From: Gliomastix tumulicola
Taxonomy: Eukaryota; Ascomycota; Sordariomycetes; Hypocreales; Bionectriaceae
Direction of reading: 5' to 3'
Assembly (NCBI GenBank): GCA_001599755.1
Contig: BCHX01000003.1
Location: 4,611,782 to 4,675,781 of the forward strand
Length of the DNA stretch: 64,000 bases
Shown here: one piece after another, positions 44,254 through 55,098 of the stretch
How positions within the stretch are numbered: the stretch's first letter is position 1
How the letters are laid out: each line of letters begins with the position of its first letter
Program-made: the position numbers and the translations under genes
Notes under the pieces: model-generated
The model's input: the letters and a program-made list of their open reading frames with translations, nothing else
The model's database searches: none
What the model was told of the DNA's origin: nothing

Positions 44254-45054
44254 TTAGCCGCCGCCACCTCCTCCTCCACCACCACCGGAAGACTGACGTG
44301 CGCGCATGAGCCTCTCGTATACCGCCGTGAGGGTGATGAGCACCATGTGGTCGAAGTCGGGCCCCCATTCGACGTTGATCTGCAGCGTCCCGCAGAGGTG
44401 CGTGAGGCCCGTCTCGCTCGTGAAGACGGCCAGGACGTCGCCCTTGGGTCGAGGAGGGAGCTGCGCGGCGGCTCGCCTCTTCTCGTCCTCGATGTCGTCG
44501 TCGATGCTGTCGCTGTCGACGGCGTTCTCGATGATCTCCTCCGCCTCCTCGGCGCTGCTCAGCCGGACGAGCTTCCAGTTCCTGCTGCTCAGTGATGACG
44601 CCGTCTTGCCGTCGACGGCGACCCTCGTCGTCCGCTTCCACATGAGCTCGGGTCTCTCCCCGCCTGGCAGGTCCATGCTCCAGCCAAAGTGCTTCATGCT
44701 CAGCAGCGAGGACTGCTTCATCTCCTCCCAGCGCATGACGCCCGGGGAACCAACGATATCACCCAGCCCGACGCGGAACGTGCGTCCCATGGCGGGGATG
44801 TAGCAGCACGCCACGGCGGGGGACGAGGAGCTCGTGTCTGAGCCGTTGTGCAGCGTGACGTCGGGCTTGCGCGGGGTGAAGTTGGATGTGTCGACGACGA
44901 AGAGGGGCGTCTTCCCGCGATGGGAGCCCTTGGCCGAGGAGCCGTCGTCGGCGATGAAGTCGTAGTTGCGCGACCAGGTCTTGGAGAGGAGCTTGTAGCG
45001 CTTCTTTGCTGATGAGGAGGCCACCTCGTGGGTGATGGTGGTCTTGGAGTCCAT
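44254..45054 (-). CDS. Tubby C-terminal-like (LURP-one-type) protein, 266 aa
   Basis: Intronless from ATG 45054. Text such as KKRYKLLSKTWSRNYDFIAD, then TPLFVVDTSNFTPRKPDVTL, GRTFRVGLGDIVGSPG, KHFGWSMDLPGGERPELMWK and RTTRVAVDGKTASSLSSRNW resembles fungal proteins with a Tubby C-terminal-like beta-barrel. A variable acidic segment (ENAVDSDSIDDDIEDEKRR) follows, then GDVLAVFTSETGL and a C-terminal glycine run caused by a GGC/GGT repeat. The role of this fold in fungi is not established; Tubby proteins bind phosphoinositides. A TATA box on the minus strand (45169-45164) lies 110 bp upstream, supporting the start. Confidence 0.7.
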   Translation of the reverse strand: MDSKTTITHEVASSSAKKRYKLLSKTWSRNYDFIADDGSSAKGSHRGKTPLFVVDTSNFTPRKPDVTLHNGSDTSSSSPAVACCYIPAMGRTFRVGLGDIVGSPGVMRWEEMKQSSLLSMKHFGWSMDLPGGERPELMWKRTTRVAVDGKTASSLSSRNWKLVRLSSAEEAEEIIENAVDSDSIDDDIEDEKRRAAAQLPPRPKGDVLAVFTSETGLTHLCGTLQINVEWGPDFDHMVLITLTAVYERLMRARQSSGGGGGGGGGG

Positions 45055-46810
45055 GGTGAAGGGGACTACTCTGTAGATGATGGAGATGGAGCAGATGAGG
45101 GACGAGGATAACTACGCGATGGATGAATATCTCAATGAGAAGGGCGAATGGGCGTGGCCATCCTTTATACTCGCGCCGAGCTGAAGCTCCCCATGAGCTC
45201 AGGGACGCGCCCAGCCCTGCGGCTGAATGGAACCCGGGCTATCACCCGCTAGGTACCAGCATTTCGCGCCCCCTGATTCGATGATAGTCTAACGGACTGC
45301 TATCAGAGTTGAGGCCGTCGAGGGAGCTAGGCAGTCAAGCCTTCGTGGGGGTGCCACGTGCGCGGGACTCTCGCAAATGGCGAAATACGAGGAATGCGAG
45401 GTCTTGGGTGGTTGCCCGGCTTCAGGGGGGAAACTACTGAAATACAGGGCTGAGTCAAGCACTACAGGGCCACTGGTGGCTGTATCCGGTGTCGATCCCA
45501 AGTCGCTGGCGGGTCTCGCCTTATCCGAATCCTTTTCTTCTCTCCTAATATCTCCCTCGTAACCTCGTCTACATGCCGTCGATGGACACTGAATCATCTA
45601 TGTTGACTAATTTCCCTCGCCCTGCTCGTCACATTATTCACTCCGCCTCTCTGGCCGGGCACATCATGTGCAGTCCATGACCACAATTCGACACGTCCTA
45701 CACCCCATCTTGGGCTGGCTCCGATCCCCCTCGCCAGGCACACTCGATTGACAATGCCTCATTCATGGTGACGGCAGAAAGCAAGGAATGTTGGAAGCGA
45801 GTGAGGCAAAATACAATGGCGTGTCACAATGCGTGATGCCCGTCTTGGAGCTGTCCGGACGTCCTGCTCAAGGCACTGTGCATTCGTGTTTCACCGACCC
45901 CGGAGCGTATGAGCCCACTCCTGGCGACCATCTTGGGAGGCTGCAGAATGATGTTCCATTGATCGGTTGCGATCCTCACGAGCTTAGCAGCAGATCCCCG
46001 TGCCTAGATATTCTCTGATACCGGCGGTATTGCCGTGTATCTACTGCCCAGCCGGGACGTTGAACGCATCCCGCGACGAATCGAATATGAGGTCGACATG
46101 ATGGGAAGCCAAGCCAAGCCGTTCCACGATGGACTTCACCGCGAATCCGACAAATGCCTCGCTTCCGATTTGCCACGGCCTCTAGTGTTCCGGCGCTTTC
46201 CAGCCATCACCGATCAGTGATTCACATTCATCACGACATCCAAGTATTGATATCGAACGGAAGATAGCTTACGGGTGCCTGGTGGTAGGTCCTGAGAAGC
46301 GCTTGTGCCTTGTTTGACTACTCGTAGGCGGGACGCAAAGGAGCAGACTCGACCGGAGCTGGATGGAACGTATGCGCCCCGCAGCTTGCACTCTGATACA
46401 GAAGGGCCGTTGGATGATTCAGGGATAGATTTGGGTCGGGATGGAAGGAGCTCTTCGTGAGAAGTAGGAGGAGTGGAAGGAGGCAAATCTCGCATCGGGG
46501 CTCCCAACGTCCGTGAATCACCATCAAACCAAGACGTGAGAGGCCAGGCGCTCTACAGATGTGCGACATAAAGAGGGCGTCGTGCCCAGTCATTGCCCCC
46601 CGATCTCTTCACCTTCCAGTGGCATTCCGACGTTCGCTGGCGCTTAAAAGGACGGCAAGATGGCAGGCAAACAACCCCCCAGCCCAGCTTCGCGCACTCC
46701 TGTGCTTTGTTTGCATCAACCAGACTTTTCAACAACTTCCTTCCTGCCAGCTCTTCCACGCTCCCGCAATCACCAACCCAACATCTCATCGAACATCCAA
46801 CCTAGCAAGA
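45055..46810. other. Intergenic, about 1.75 kb
   Basis: Contains the promoter of the Tubby-like gene (left) and the leader of the next gene (right). Small frames on both strands overlap and look non-coding. A CA-rich stretch (46700-46800) is probably 5' UTR. Nothing else found. Confidence 0.4.
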
Positions 46811-47560
46811 ATGATCGCGCAACAGCCTGCAGCCCCGGCATCCGCGGCCGAGCACACAAGCGACATCGAGAGCCTCACCGCCGAAGTTCAGGCAATCTCG
46901 TTCGAGGACACCCCAGACACGGAACGCAATGGCAACGTCGTCGACACAGAAGACACCCCGAACTGGCCCCTGGTCGTCGCCGGATCCCGGGTTTCCGAAC
47001 GAGTCTTCCACCCGGGACGGGAAGTTGTCCGACTTCTCGACGGCCGGGCCTTCACTCGCCAGATATCTCAGGCACACTCCCAGGCCGTTGGCGACTACAT
47101 TGAGATCGCTTACAGGCCAAGCGTCATGATCGGCCCAGATGAAATCCACGTCGTGGTCATCATCTATGGACTGCCCGGCAGCATGCCTCACTGGGTGCTT
47201 CTGGCCACGCGACCAGGCATCTGGGAACCTCGTGGCCTCGCCTGGCAGCATATCACCCTCGATGGTCGTATACGCTATACCGGAGCCGGCCGCGAGGATG
47301 CCTTTGTTGCCTCTGCTTCACGCCTCCGACTCGCCATCGCAGTCCGGACGGGCATCACCAGCGATCAGCTTCGCGTCGTCGACCAGATGGTCGCGACGAT
47401 GCAGGCGCCCGGACAAGGAACCGACGACATCCTCCAGGAGAGACGTGACTCCCAAACATGGGTCTTGGGCGTTCTCATTCTTCTTGCTGAATGTGGACTC
47501 GTGAGGGACGGGGTTATCGACCACATGGAGGACCTTCTGGGAGCTGTCTTCGGGTCTTGA
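46811..47560 (+). CDS. Hypothetical protein, 249 aa
   Basis: I start at ATG 46811 (AGCAAGAATG) rather than further upstream, where the frame reads as leader sequence. The first 60 residues are low-complexity and acidic. Residues 60-170 look folded: GSRVSERVFHPGREVVRLLD, AVGDYIEIAYRPSVMIGPDE, IHVVVIIYGLPGSMPHWVLL and WQHITLDGRIRYTG. The HW...D...I pattern recalls unnamed fungal families of small proteins, but I cannot name one. A hydrophobic helix (TWVLGVLILLAECGLV) is near the C-terminus. No signal peptide. Intronless. Confidence 0.7.
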   Translation: MIAQQPAAPASAAEHTSDIESLTAEVQAISFEDTPDTERNGNVVDTEDTPNWPLVVAGSRVSERVFHPGREVVRLLDGRAFTRQISQAHSQAVGDYIEIAYRPSVMIGPDEIHVVVIIYGLPGSMPHWVLLATRPGIWEPRGLAWQHITLDGRIRYTGAGREDAFVASASRLRLAIAVRTGITSDQLRVVDQMVATMQAPGQGTDDILQERRDSQTWVLGVLILLAECGLVRDGVIDHMEDLLGAVFGS

Positions 47561-48864
47561 TGGGCCGGAATGGGCCGCTGATGTGAGCGAGCCTTCTTGG
47601 ATATTTGGAGAGGCAGAAAGAAGAACGACTATCATCATCTTCATGGTTCTCCGAGCCCACAGTCAGCCAAGCGCTGACTGGGGAGATGCTTTTTTAGACC
47701 TTGACCTTGATAATCTCCTTCGGGATGGCAAGGAACACGTTGAACAGTTCCAGTCCCAACGCGAACGCGGCGCCATCTCAAATTTGACACAGCTGCTTAC
47801 TTCACGACCCGTCATGGAGAGCGTCCGACACATCACATCACTTGATGAAAAGCGAGTCTGGATATTGCTCTTTTTTTTAACTCTAGACGCGAAGTTAGTA
47901 AGACATTGTGAATAGACACTAAAATTTGCCATCCTTTTCTTGATTCACTTGTCGAGCGCCTCGGACGCATTATCGCGAGGCTAGTCGTTCCCTACAAACC
48001 TGAGCCACTCCTCTGGGAACGGCCAAGGCAAGATCCCAGAGGGTGCAGGGCTCTTCCAAACTGGGAGCATTTGTATAAATGGAAGAAAAAGGGACAGAGA
48101 GTTGGTATTCTCTAGAGTGGCAGCGATGGCATGGACTTATCTTTTGGCGCGTCCAGCTTTGCCAGCCGTCCTTTTCGGTCTCCAGAGCCACTGGTGGCTT
48201 GTTTGTAGGCGCGTTACGTCACCCTTGGGAATTCTGGACGTTCATTTCCCACCGTTTCGTATTTCCCATCTTCCCTCACGCAACAGCTCCTTCCTTCCCT
48301 CACATACCTCACTTGGCACATATACAATCTGCTCTGCACCCACCAGCGTTTCGCTTTGAGTACATGAGAAGACCTATGTTCAAGATATCTGCGAAGCAGC
48401 CATCATGGTTGTCCCCACGTCTCCCTCGCGGCCCAGCAGCGGATCTGGGGAAATCGTCGGCTGGCACAGCGTCGAATTTGCTGCTACAAGCCACTATCAC
48501 TTCGATCACAACACGGAACTTCACAGTCTAGCAGCCGACCCAGATGCATTTCGATCAACGACATGCCCATCGACGGTGTCAGGTGGAAGCATGGGCGTAT
48601 ATTCGTCTTTAATACGGGTATCACGTTCCAGGCCAGGCGCATATGACGGCTTCGTCACGAAGTTGATCACCGAATCCCTGGCATTGGCGATCTTCTCATT
48701 TATAATGGACCAAAGCCCAGCCTCGACTTCGTATTCCTCCACCTGCTTCTACTGGGCTAGTGCTGACAGAATATGCAGGGTTCATTTATATATAAGTCCA
48801 GGGCCAGTCCAGTACTGTGCCGCAATCATTCCTCAACCTCCCAACTTCAACTGTGAGCGGCAAC
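47561..48864. other. Intergenic, about 1.3 kb, with two weak frames
   Basis: A frame at 47583-47915 contains protein-like text (DLDLDNLLRDGKEHVEQFQS, then QRERGAISNLTQLL) and could be a decayed or spliced neighbour of the 46811 gene. A 73-codon minus-strand frame (48521-48742) is also passable. Neither has supporting signals. Near the right end, TTATATATAAG (about 48785-48795) is the TATA box of the lipase-like gene, some 70 bp before its ATG. Confidence 0.45.
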
Positions 48865-50325
48865 ATGTACTTCTCGAGACGCTTCATCCCGGTGTACATG
48901 CTCTGCTCTTCTGCAGTAGCCCAACTGCCGTTGCTGCAGCCGCAGAATAACACGTTCAACTCGTCCTTCACCCTGACAGACGAGCAGATCGCAAGGGCCA
49001 ACCTCTCCTCCGCCGTTGCACACAATGTCAACATCGCCATACGATTCGAGCGTTCCAACTGGGCGACAGGCTCCGTACTTTCGGACCCCTTTTACACAGA
49101 TCTGCCTCCCGAGGCTGCTGATGCACCGCCCGGATCCCTCCTCAAGGTCGAGGAGTTCACAGACACAAGCACCTACACGCTCGCACCGACACTCGCTCTC
49201 TCCCGCTTCATCTACCAGTCAAAAACACTAAACGGCACTGCTGTACCAGTATCCGCGTACATCCTGTGGCCCTTCTATCTCCGCGGTGGCGGCACCCGCG
49301 CGCCCGTCGTTTCCTGGGGCCACGGGACGTCCGGCGGCTTCGCGGAATGCGCCCCCTCGCATGTGCGCAGCCTCTGGTACCAGTTCTCAGGGCCCTACGC
49401 CCTCGCGCTCGCGGGATATGCCGTAGTAGGCACCGACTACGCTGGTCTGGGCGTGGCTCGCTACCCCGATGGCAGGAAGATACAGCACCAGTATGAGGCG
49501 AGCCCGGCGGCCGGCTACGATCTTCTGTACGCTGTGCAGGCGGCGCGAGAGGCGTTTCCCGACAGGTTGACGGAGGAATTTGCCGTCATGGGCGTCTCTC
49601 AAGGTGGTGGTGCAGCTTGGGGAGCAGCGCAGGTGCAGCGGGAGATACAGATCCCCGGGTATCGTGGTAGCATCGCTGCCGCCCCTGTCACTGATCCGAT
49701 TCGCGCGGCCAAGCTCTCCGGCTCCAGCCTGGGTCTGATACAATCAGCCAAAGGGATCCAGAGCGTCTTCCCCGGTCAACTGCTCTTGTCTGATATCCTG
49801 ACCGAAAGGGGCATTGCCGTCTCGGATCTGGCCGAGGAGATTTCAGCGTGCAACGCGGGCCTGGTGACAATGGCGACCAACGTCCTAGCCGAGGATCCAA
49901 CAATCACCTTGACAAAAGACGCGTTCTTGAATTCGTCACACGCTGAAGCTTGGGCGGATATGGTGTCGGTGGGCGGTAAGGACTTCGAGGGCCCTTTGTT
50001 GGTGCTGCAAGGCACGGCAGACGGCATCATATCGGAGAGTCTGGTCAGCACGGTTGTCAACGAGACATGCAAGCGTTTCGCTCATCGAGGGCTGCACTAC
50101 GTGACGGCCGCGAGCGTCAGCCACGTTCCCATTCTGTATGCCACTCAGCAGCTCTGGCTGGACTGGTTGGACGAGCAGTTCAGGGTGTCTCCGTCCGGCG
50201 ACAGCGAGGCAGGCCGCTGCAGCTTCCAGAATATTGGCGGGACTGCCCCAAGACCTCTGGAACAGTACACGTCGGACATAGGTTACTTCATGCAGTACGC
50301 GCTGGAGGCATACTCGCTCGCGTGA
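48865..50325 (+). CDS. Secretory lipase-like alpha/beta hydrolase, 486 aa
   Basis: I choose ATG 48865 because MYFSRRFIPVYMLCSSAVAQ is a signal peptide; an in-frame ATG at 48817 would precede it. Intronless. Family motifs are PVVSWGHGTSGGFAECAPS, then SGPYALALAGYAVVGTDYAG, the nucleophile elbow GVSQGGGAAW, the acid region LVLQGTADGIISESL and a likely catalytic His in ASVSHVPILYA. These fit secretory lipases and related secreted esterases. Numerous sequons suggest N-glycosylation. It probably hydrolyses esters outside the cell; the exact substrate is unclear. Its stop is 213 bp before the end of the next gene, which converges. Confidence 0.87.
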   Translation: MYFSRRFIPVYMLCSSAVAQLPLLQPQNNTFNSSFTLTDEQIARANLSSAVAHNVNIAIRFERSNWATGSVLSDPFYTDLPPEAADAPPGSLLKVEEFTDTSTYTLAPTLALSRFIYQSKTLNGTAVPVSAYILWPFYLRGGGTRAPVVSWGHGTSGGFAECAPSHVRSLWYQFSGPYALALAGYAVVGTDYAGLGVARYPDGRKIQHQYEASPAAGYDLLYAVQAAREAFPDRLTEEFAVMGVSQGGGAAWGAAQVQREIQIPGYRGSIAAAPVTDPIRAAKLSGSSLGLIQSAKGIQSVFPGQLLLSDILTERGIAVSDLAEEISACNAGLVTMATNVLAEDPTITLTKDAFLNSSHAEAWADMVSVGGKDFEGPLLVLQGTADGIISESLVSTVVNETCKRFAHRGLHYVTAASVSHVPILYATQQLWLDWLDEQFRVSPSGDSEAGRCSFQNIGGTAPRPLEQYTSDIGYFMQYALEAYSLA

Positions 50326-50538
50326 GACGGTTGGGCGGGTTATCTATCATTCACTTCACTTCATCGTCACAAGTTCGGGCCAGTTACTGGCACAGTGTGT
50401 GGCAGGCCACATTAGTTTACGCACATCTCTGGAAAAATAGCTGCATAGATGTGAATCAGGGTACATGCGCGCCCATCCTCGGCCATCCTATCTGCAAGGG
50501 GATCCCAAGCACTCGCGAATGAAAGTTAGATTTAGGAG

Positions 50539-51861
50539 TTAGATTCGGGACCTCGGACCGTCACCTGAATTCCAGTCTGGTCCCTGTATCTCTCCTCTTC
50601 GAAACTTACCTGTTTCGATGAGTACACTTCTACCCACCTCTAGTGTCCGTGCTATCCGCGTCTTCTCCTGCCAGCCAAAGCACTCAGATCTATACTTGTT
50701 CTTTATGAACCTCATCGTCGTTGTGACGGCAGCCCAGCTTGCGTACTCGAAGGAAGTCGCACATTGCCTGTCGTCGCACCAGAGAATACACTTAGAGTCC
50801 CAATCGGATCGCATATTGATGCTCTCGGGATCTATCAACACTTCGAATGATTGCCATGTGCCGAGGCTGCCTTTCGTGTTCATACTTTTCTCGTTTCGGC
50901 ACTCGATGCGTGGCTGCTGACGGTCTGATAGCAGGAAGCGGACGACGAACCCGCAAAGCTGGCAGGAATGCGTGTAATTCGTGCCGTCGACCGACGAGCG
51001 TGAATGGGAGGCAATGCTCCGCAAAGTCTCGGGTGTGATCCTCAGATGGGGACACAACATGGTGCAGCCAGTTTCGAGGGCGTCGAATACCTTGGATAAG
51101 CTGGTCTCGAGCTGCCTTTCCGGGGCATCTATCCGAGGGAACAGATTCTGGGTAAAGCTGAGGTTGTAGCCGTCCTGGACTCTCCTCCTCTCGCCCGTCC
51201 GGAAGGTGATGGTCACGGCTGGACGCTCGTTGACGTGGTGATCCGAGTGCTTGCAAGATATGGTCACTGTCCAGCCGTCCCTAGTCCTGCGATATCCAGG
51301 CCGTTCAGACCAATCTCGCTTCGTGATGTCACGCCATCGAAGGCTTAGGTGGGCACAAACTCTCCAGGCTCCTTCATGAAGGAAGCAACGGCGCCAGAGC
51401 AGTTTGCACCGCTCTCTGTAGGAGAAGTCACTGGGGGACTGCAGGAGCGAGCAGCCGGCGCACCAAATGTATTCACCTAATAAATCCTCGACATACTGCG
51501 TATACCGATAGCTTCTCCTACTAGCGGCACACGCATTGCAGTAGTATAGTCCAGGTAGCCCTTTCCCGGCCTTGTCAATCTTCCGAAACAGTTTTCCAAT
51601 GCCGCCGAGCCCTGCTAAGGCTCCCAGGACCGGGTCCCCAGTTGTGGTGACCGACGGTTCGGGCTCCCCTGCCCTATAAGGGCTTCTAAAGGCTGAAGTC
51701 CACCCCTCGGAGCTCTCTCCGAGCTGGGAGTCTGATGATGATGATGGGCTGTGGCGTGCTTCGCCTTCGCTAGTGGCGTGTAATTTCGGCGTGCGACGCC
51801 GCAGGCCCTCCGATAGAAGAGGATCTGGACCGCTCTGGCCTCTCATTCTTGTCAAGCTCAT
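50539..51861 (-). CDS. Hypothetical Cys-containing fungal protein, 440 aa
   Basis: Intronless from ATG 51861. Residues 1-75 are Ser/Arg-rich and disordered. Next is a likely zinc-binding stretch, YYCNACAASRRSYRYTQYV, WCAGC, with CxxC pairs, and GAWRVCAHLSLRWRDITKRD. This order recalls fungal proteins in which an N-terminal F-box or leader is followed by a CxxC...CxxC block and an [A/C]HLSL motif. The C-terminal part has further cysteines (CGFVVRFLL, CDDRQCATSFEYASW). Possibly a regulatory or ubiquitin-related protein (inference). No F-box is clear. Confidence 0.72.
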   Translation of the reverse strand: MSLTRMRGQSGPDPLLSEGLRRRTPKLHATSEGEARHSPSSSSDSQLGESSEGWTSAFRSPYRAGEPEPSVTTTGDPVLGALAGLGGIGKLFRKIDKAGKGLPGLYYCNACAASRRSYRYTQYVEDLLGEYIWCAGCSLLQSPSDFSYRERCKLLWRRCFLHEGAWRVCAHLSLRWRDITKRDWSERPGYRRTRDGWTVTISCKHSDHHVNERPAVTITFRTGERRRVQDGYNLSFTQNLFPRIDAPERQLETSLSKVFDALETGCTMLCPHLRITPETLRSIASHSRSSVDGTNYTHSCQLCGFVVRFLLSDRQQPRIECRNEKSMNTKGSLGTWQSFEVLIDPESINMRSDWDSKCILWCDDRQCATSFEYASWAAVTTTMRFIKNKYRSECFGWQEKTRIARTLEVGRSVLIETGKFRRGEIQGPDWNSGDGPRSRI

Positions 51862-52666
51862 ATCTACTTATAAAGCTTAGAAGTCCCTGGTGCCTATAAT
51901 GTAATCCGGTTATCTATGACAGAAAGGCAAGGAAGTTAGCAAAGCTTTGAAGTCGTCCATATGAAGGAAGCCAAGTGACCTTAAATACACATGGAAGTTC
52001 GGGACAGCACGGTTGCATGGCTTCTTTCACTGTCAGTGTTCATCCTTCGGTGGCAGACTAATTCTGAGCGATGAAGATGCGAACGGAGGCCCGGGACTGT
52101 ACCAATGTCATGAACATGGTGGCATTTGCTAAAAAGGCACATTCCTTGTTGGGAAATTACAAAGAGCGGGCTTATGCCCTCACTCTGTTCGACGACTGGT
52201 TCAGGGAGTCGAAGCCGGATCACATCCGATCATGTATATTTGGGATGCTTCTCAAGGTGTGGAAGGACGGCTGACGATGCGAGGGTAGGCCGGGCAGACA
52301 CCAGAAATAGCCGGTAGTCTAACATAACAGGAGGTTAGCAGGTGCAGCAGCCATGGATCGAGTTCACAATATTCACGATATCTCAAGAAGGCAGGATTCA
52401 CTTGGACCGAGTTGCAACCTGGGCCCTGTTCCAGCGACCAAATACGCACAGGAAACACAGGTCGGACAAGAATGAGTATTATCGATTGACATCTATCTGC
52501 AGCGCATGACAATAGGTGTAGTGGGCGCAATTGAAAACCAAGGTTAATCTGAGATGGCCGATGCTGTCACCCTTTCGAAGAGGCTCGATCCTAGAGAGGC
52601 GCATGGCTTGAAAACGTTGATGAGAATCGTGTAGAGATCGGACGGCTCTGATGATGAACGCAATAT
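51862..52666. other. Intergenic, about 800 bp, one weak small frame
   Basis: A 67-codon plus-strand frame (52071-52274; ATG...VWKDG) has protein-like text (SLLGNYKERAYALTLFDDWF) but no supporting signals. Otherwise the region carries the upstream flank of the 51861 gene and the downstream flank of the small membrane gene. Confidence 0.4.
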
Positions 52667-52989
52667 CTAGGCGTTGTTGCTGCTAGCAAGGATGTTAGTA
52701 AACGTTTGAGGACTGAACACTAGGATGGAGAAGAACAGTACCCAGCGTTCTTTGCGTCATCATGCCGAGGGGCTTCTTTTTTGGACAAGCCCAGCCATTC
52801 AGCCACCGCTTGTCCAGCCTGATAGATGACCGCGAGGGCGGAGATCAGGCCGGAGACAAATCCCCCCCATACGCGGATATTGTCCTTGAGCGAAAGAGTC
52901 TCGGGAAGGACTGTCAATACAATCTCGGTTCCGTTGCCGACAGGCTCGGCTGTCGTCAGTCCGTTGACGATCACGGTGAAGCTGTCCAT
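52667..52989 (-). CDS. Small one-helix membrane protein, 87 aa
   Basis: Two exons: 52989-52742 and 52682-52667. The 59-bp intron (GTACTG, TTTACTAAC, GCTAG) has an excellent branch site, and joining gives KNAGSNNA then stop; without it the frame ends after a few extra residues. There is one probable membrane segment (VWGGFVSGLISALAVIYQAG) preceded by a soluble N-terminal half with VNGLTTAEPVGNGTEIVLTV and followed by a basic tail (LSKKEAPRHDD). No signal peptide. Unnamed. Confidence 0.65.
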
Positions 52990-54106
52990 TTTGGATGGAA
53001 TGGCCGTCGTGACAGTGGCGTGATGGTCGACGTGAGTGGCGGTGAAGGTGCCCCGGGTGTGCGATAGGCTGGAGTGCGTAGAGTTGAGGTGGTCCGTACA
53101 GGAGAAGGCAGACGCGCGGTTGGCTGGAGGCGTGAAGTCGTGTCAAGAGTGTGTAGGAGGCGTCAAGACTGCACTGACAAGTGTGAGGGGAGGATGCAAA
53201 GGAGAGGACGGAGAGGAGCGAGACAGACGGTCAGATTAAATATCGCTTTCAGACCGCTTGAGTGGTGGTGGGTTTGTCTATGTTGCGGATATCCAAACCA
53301 TCAGCATCAGCGACACGGGCTACTCCAGGCCTTCAATCTCCCAAGCAGTGCGTGTTTGCGGGCTTGACTGACCCCAGTTGTGTGCTTGACGACATCCCGC
53401 TCACTGAATGCCACAGGAGGTTTGCATGGAAATCAAAGCTGGCGCCCTTGAGGCGGTGTCCTTGTCGATCTCCTCAGTATCCTTGGGTCCGGTGGACGCG
53501 ACGCGACTTGGTGTCTGCCGTACACATGATGACTCGCTTCAGCCGACAGTGCTCCCTCGTCGCGTCGAAATAGCCAATGGCGGTCTCGGCCAGCCTCCGG
53601 GATCTGGGGACGGAAATCCCTGAGACCAGTCTGTTGTGTGACAAACGTGGGGAGTCTGATATCCGTCAAACGCGGCACCTGTTCCGGTGAGGGTTTGGGG
53701 GGAGGGGGGGTGGCTCATGAGTCATGACGCGGATGGAGGACAGCGTGCGCGAGGGGCCAAACAGCAGGGAGTCGCGCGTATCCTCCTATGTTCTGCCGGC
53801 GCAGACCTCATGTTGGCCGATCCGCCGTCTCGGGCATGCCAAAGCCTGGGGTAAAGCGCGGCGCGGCCCGGTTCCGACGACAGCCCGGGCGACAAAGCCC
53901 ACGGCACACGACGAAACGGCAGCCTCATCCTTGGGATGGGGATCTTCCTCGCCTTGGTGCGCGAGTGCCTTGGCACCCATGCTGCCCTCCAGCAGCAGCC
54001 CGCAAACCTCGACGGTCACGTCCCCTCCCGGGCCTTCTCCGTGATGCGCCCCTGACCCTGTATGCCAATCTACCAGCTCGCGAGTGAAACGCCGTGTCGC
54101 AGAGGC
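52990..54106. other. Intergenic, about 1.1 kb
   Basis: GC-rich, with many overlapping long shadows, none convincing. A G-rich run lies at 53697-53711. Some of this must be the promoter of the small membrane gene (left end). Confidence 0.4.
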
Positions 54107-54475
54107 TCACTTGACTCGGCCGTTGGGGGCGGTGAGGATGTCGAGACGTGGATGGATGGCGATGCTCGAGCTGAGGTCAACGTGTTCACACCGACGTGTG
54201 GCACTTCCGTCAGCGGCCGTATCGACAATTATCCTCGTGCCATTCTCGTCGATGGTGTCGATGCTGATAGGGATCATGCTGTGGCAGCTGCCATTGATGC
54301 CGTGGCTGTGGTCGATGACACGAGTGACGACGAGAGGGGACTTCCACATCGCAACGCCGTCCAAAGCGTCTTCGTGCCGAGCCAAGAGGCCGGAGAAAGA
54401 GTCCCCATGGACGGGGTGGGCGAGAATGACGATGAGGGAGCCGACAATGTCGGCGAGTCTTGTTCTGAATCCCAT
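54107..54475 (-). CDS. Possible small secreted protein, 122 aa (low confidence)
   Basis: Frame from an ATG in good context (GCCATGG, 54475). The N-terminus, IVGSLIVILAHPVHG, could be a signal peptide, and the mature part has two cysteines and text such as VVTRVIDHSHGINGSCHSMI and DENGTRIIVDTAADGSATR. No family. Longer shadows on both strands cover the same bases, so coding status is uncertain; no intron is needed. Confidence 0.35.
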   Translation of the reverse strand: MGFRTRLADIVGSLIVILAHPVHGDSFSGLLARHEDALDGVAMWKSPLVVTRVIDHSHGINGSCHSMIPISIDTIDENGTRIIVDTAADGSATRRCEHVDLSSSIAIHPRLDILTAPNGRVK

Positions 54476-55098
54476 GGCGACGATGTGTGCGGGCGGTATT
54501 GATCAGAGGCTTCGTCGCATTCTGGCATCGCGACAACAGGCGTCATGATATAGCACTGGCACCGGCGCCAAGCATTCTCTAGATTGACGTCAGATTCGAC
54601 GGACAGATCGATGGACGACGACGGATGCTGGATGGTGGGCCTCGTGCGGCGTGGTTCAACCTCAGCCCTGACGAGATTGCGTACGCCCGCCACAGGGCGA
54701 GGCTGTGTCGAAGCGCGTTCGGTATTGATCCAATGGCAGCGCTGTGGTTCATTTGGTGACGTTGTTTGCAGCAGCGTCGGCGAGTATCGATCTTCCTTCC
54801 AAGGGACACCGCACTGCACTGTTGTGCAACGCCGACTGGCTAGTGAATGACTCAGTAACAGCGGCGCTAGAAACCGGTACAGAGGCTGGGAGGGCCCTGA
54901 AAATCTGCCCCGCATTCTGCTGGTCAACCCCCACCCCGCTGATCGGAGGAAAAGTCTCTCCCCTCTTCGACGCTCGCTTCACTCACCAACACACTCCAAC
55001 GTCTCTCGACCCCTTCTAAGGACACTCTCAACGCAGAGCGTCCACATACATCCTCTTCTCACTCTCCATCCTGCGGCCCAAACACCACGCCCTTCACC
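54476..55098. promoter_or_regulatory. Upstream region of the HAD phosphatase gene
   Basis: About 620 bp with a CA/CT-rich leader (54980-55098) before the ATG. No TATA box. Frames crossing it are shadows. Confidence 0.4.

Noticed and set aside
53700..54927. Long overlapping frames on both strands as a large gene
   Set aside because: All are in GC-rich sequence with mutually overlapping open frames and Arg/Ser-rich text; only the 122-codon candidate was kept, at low confidence.
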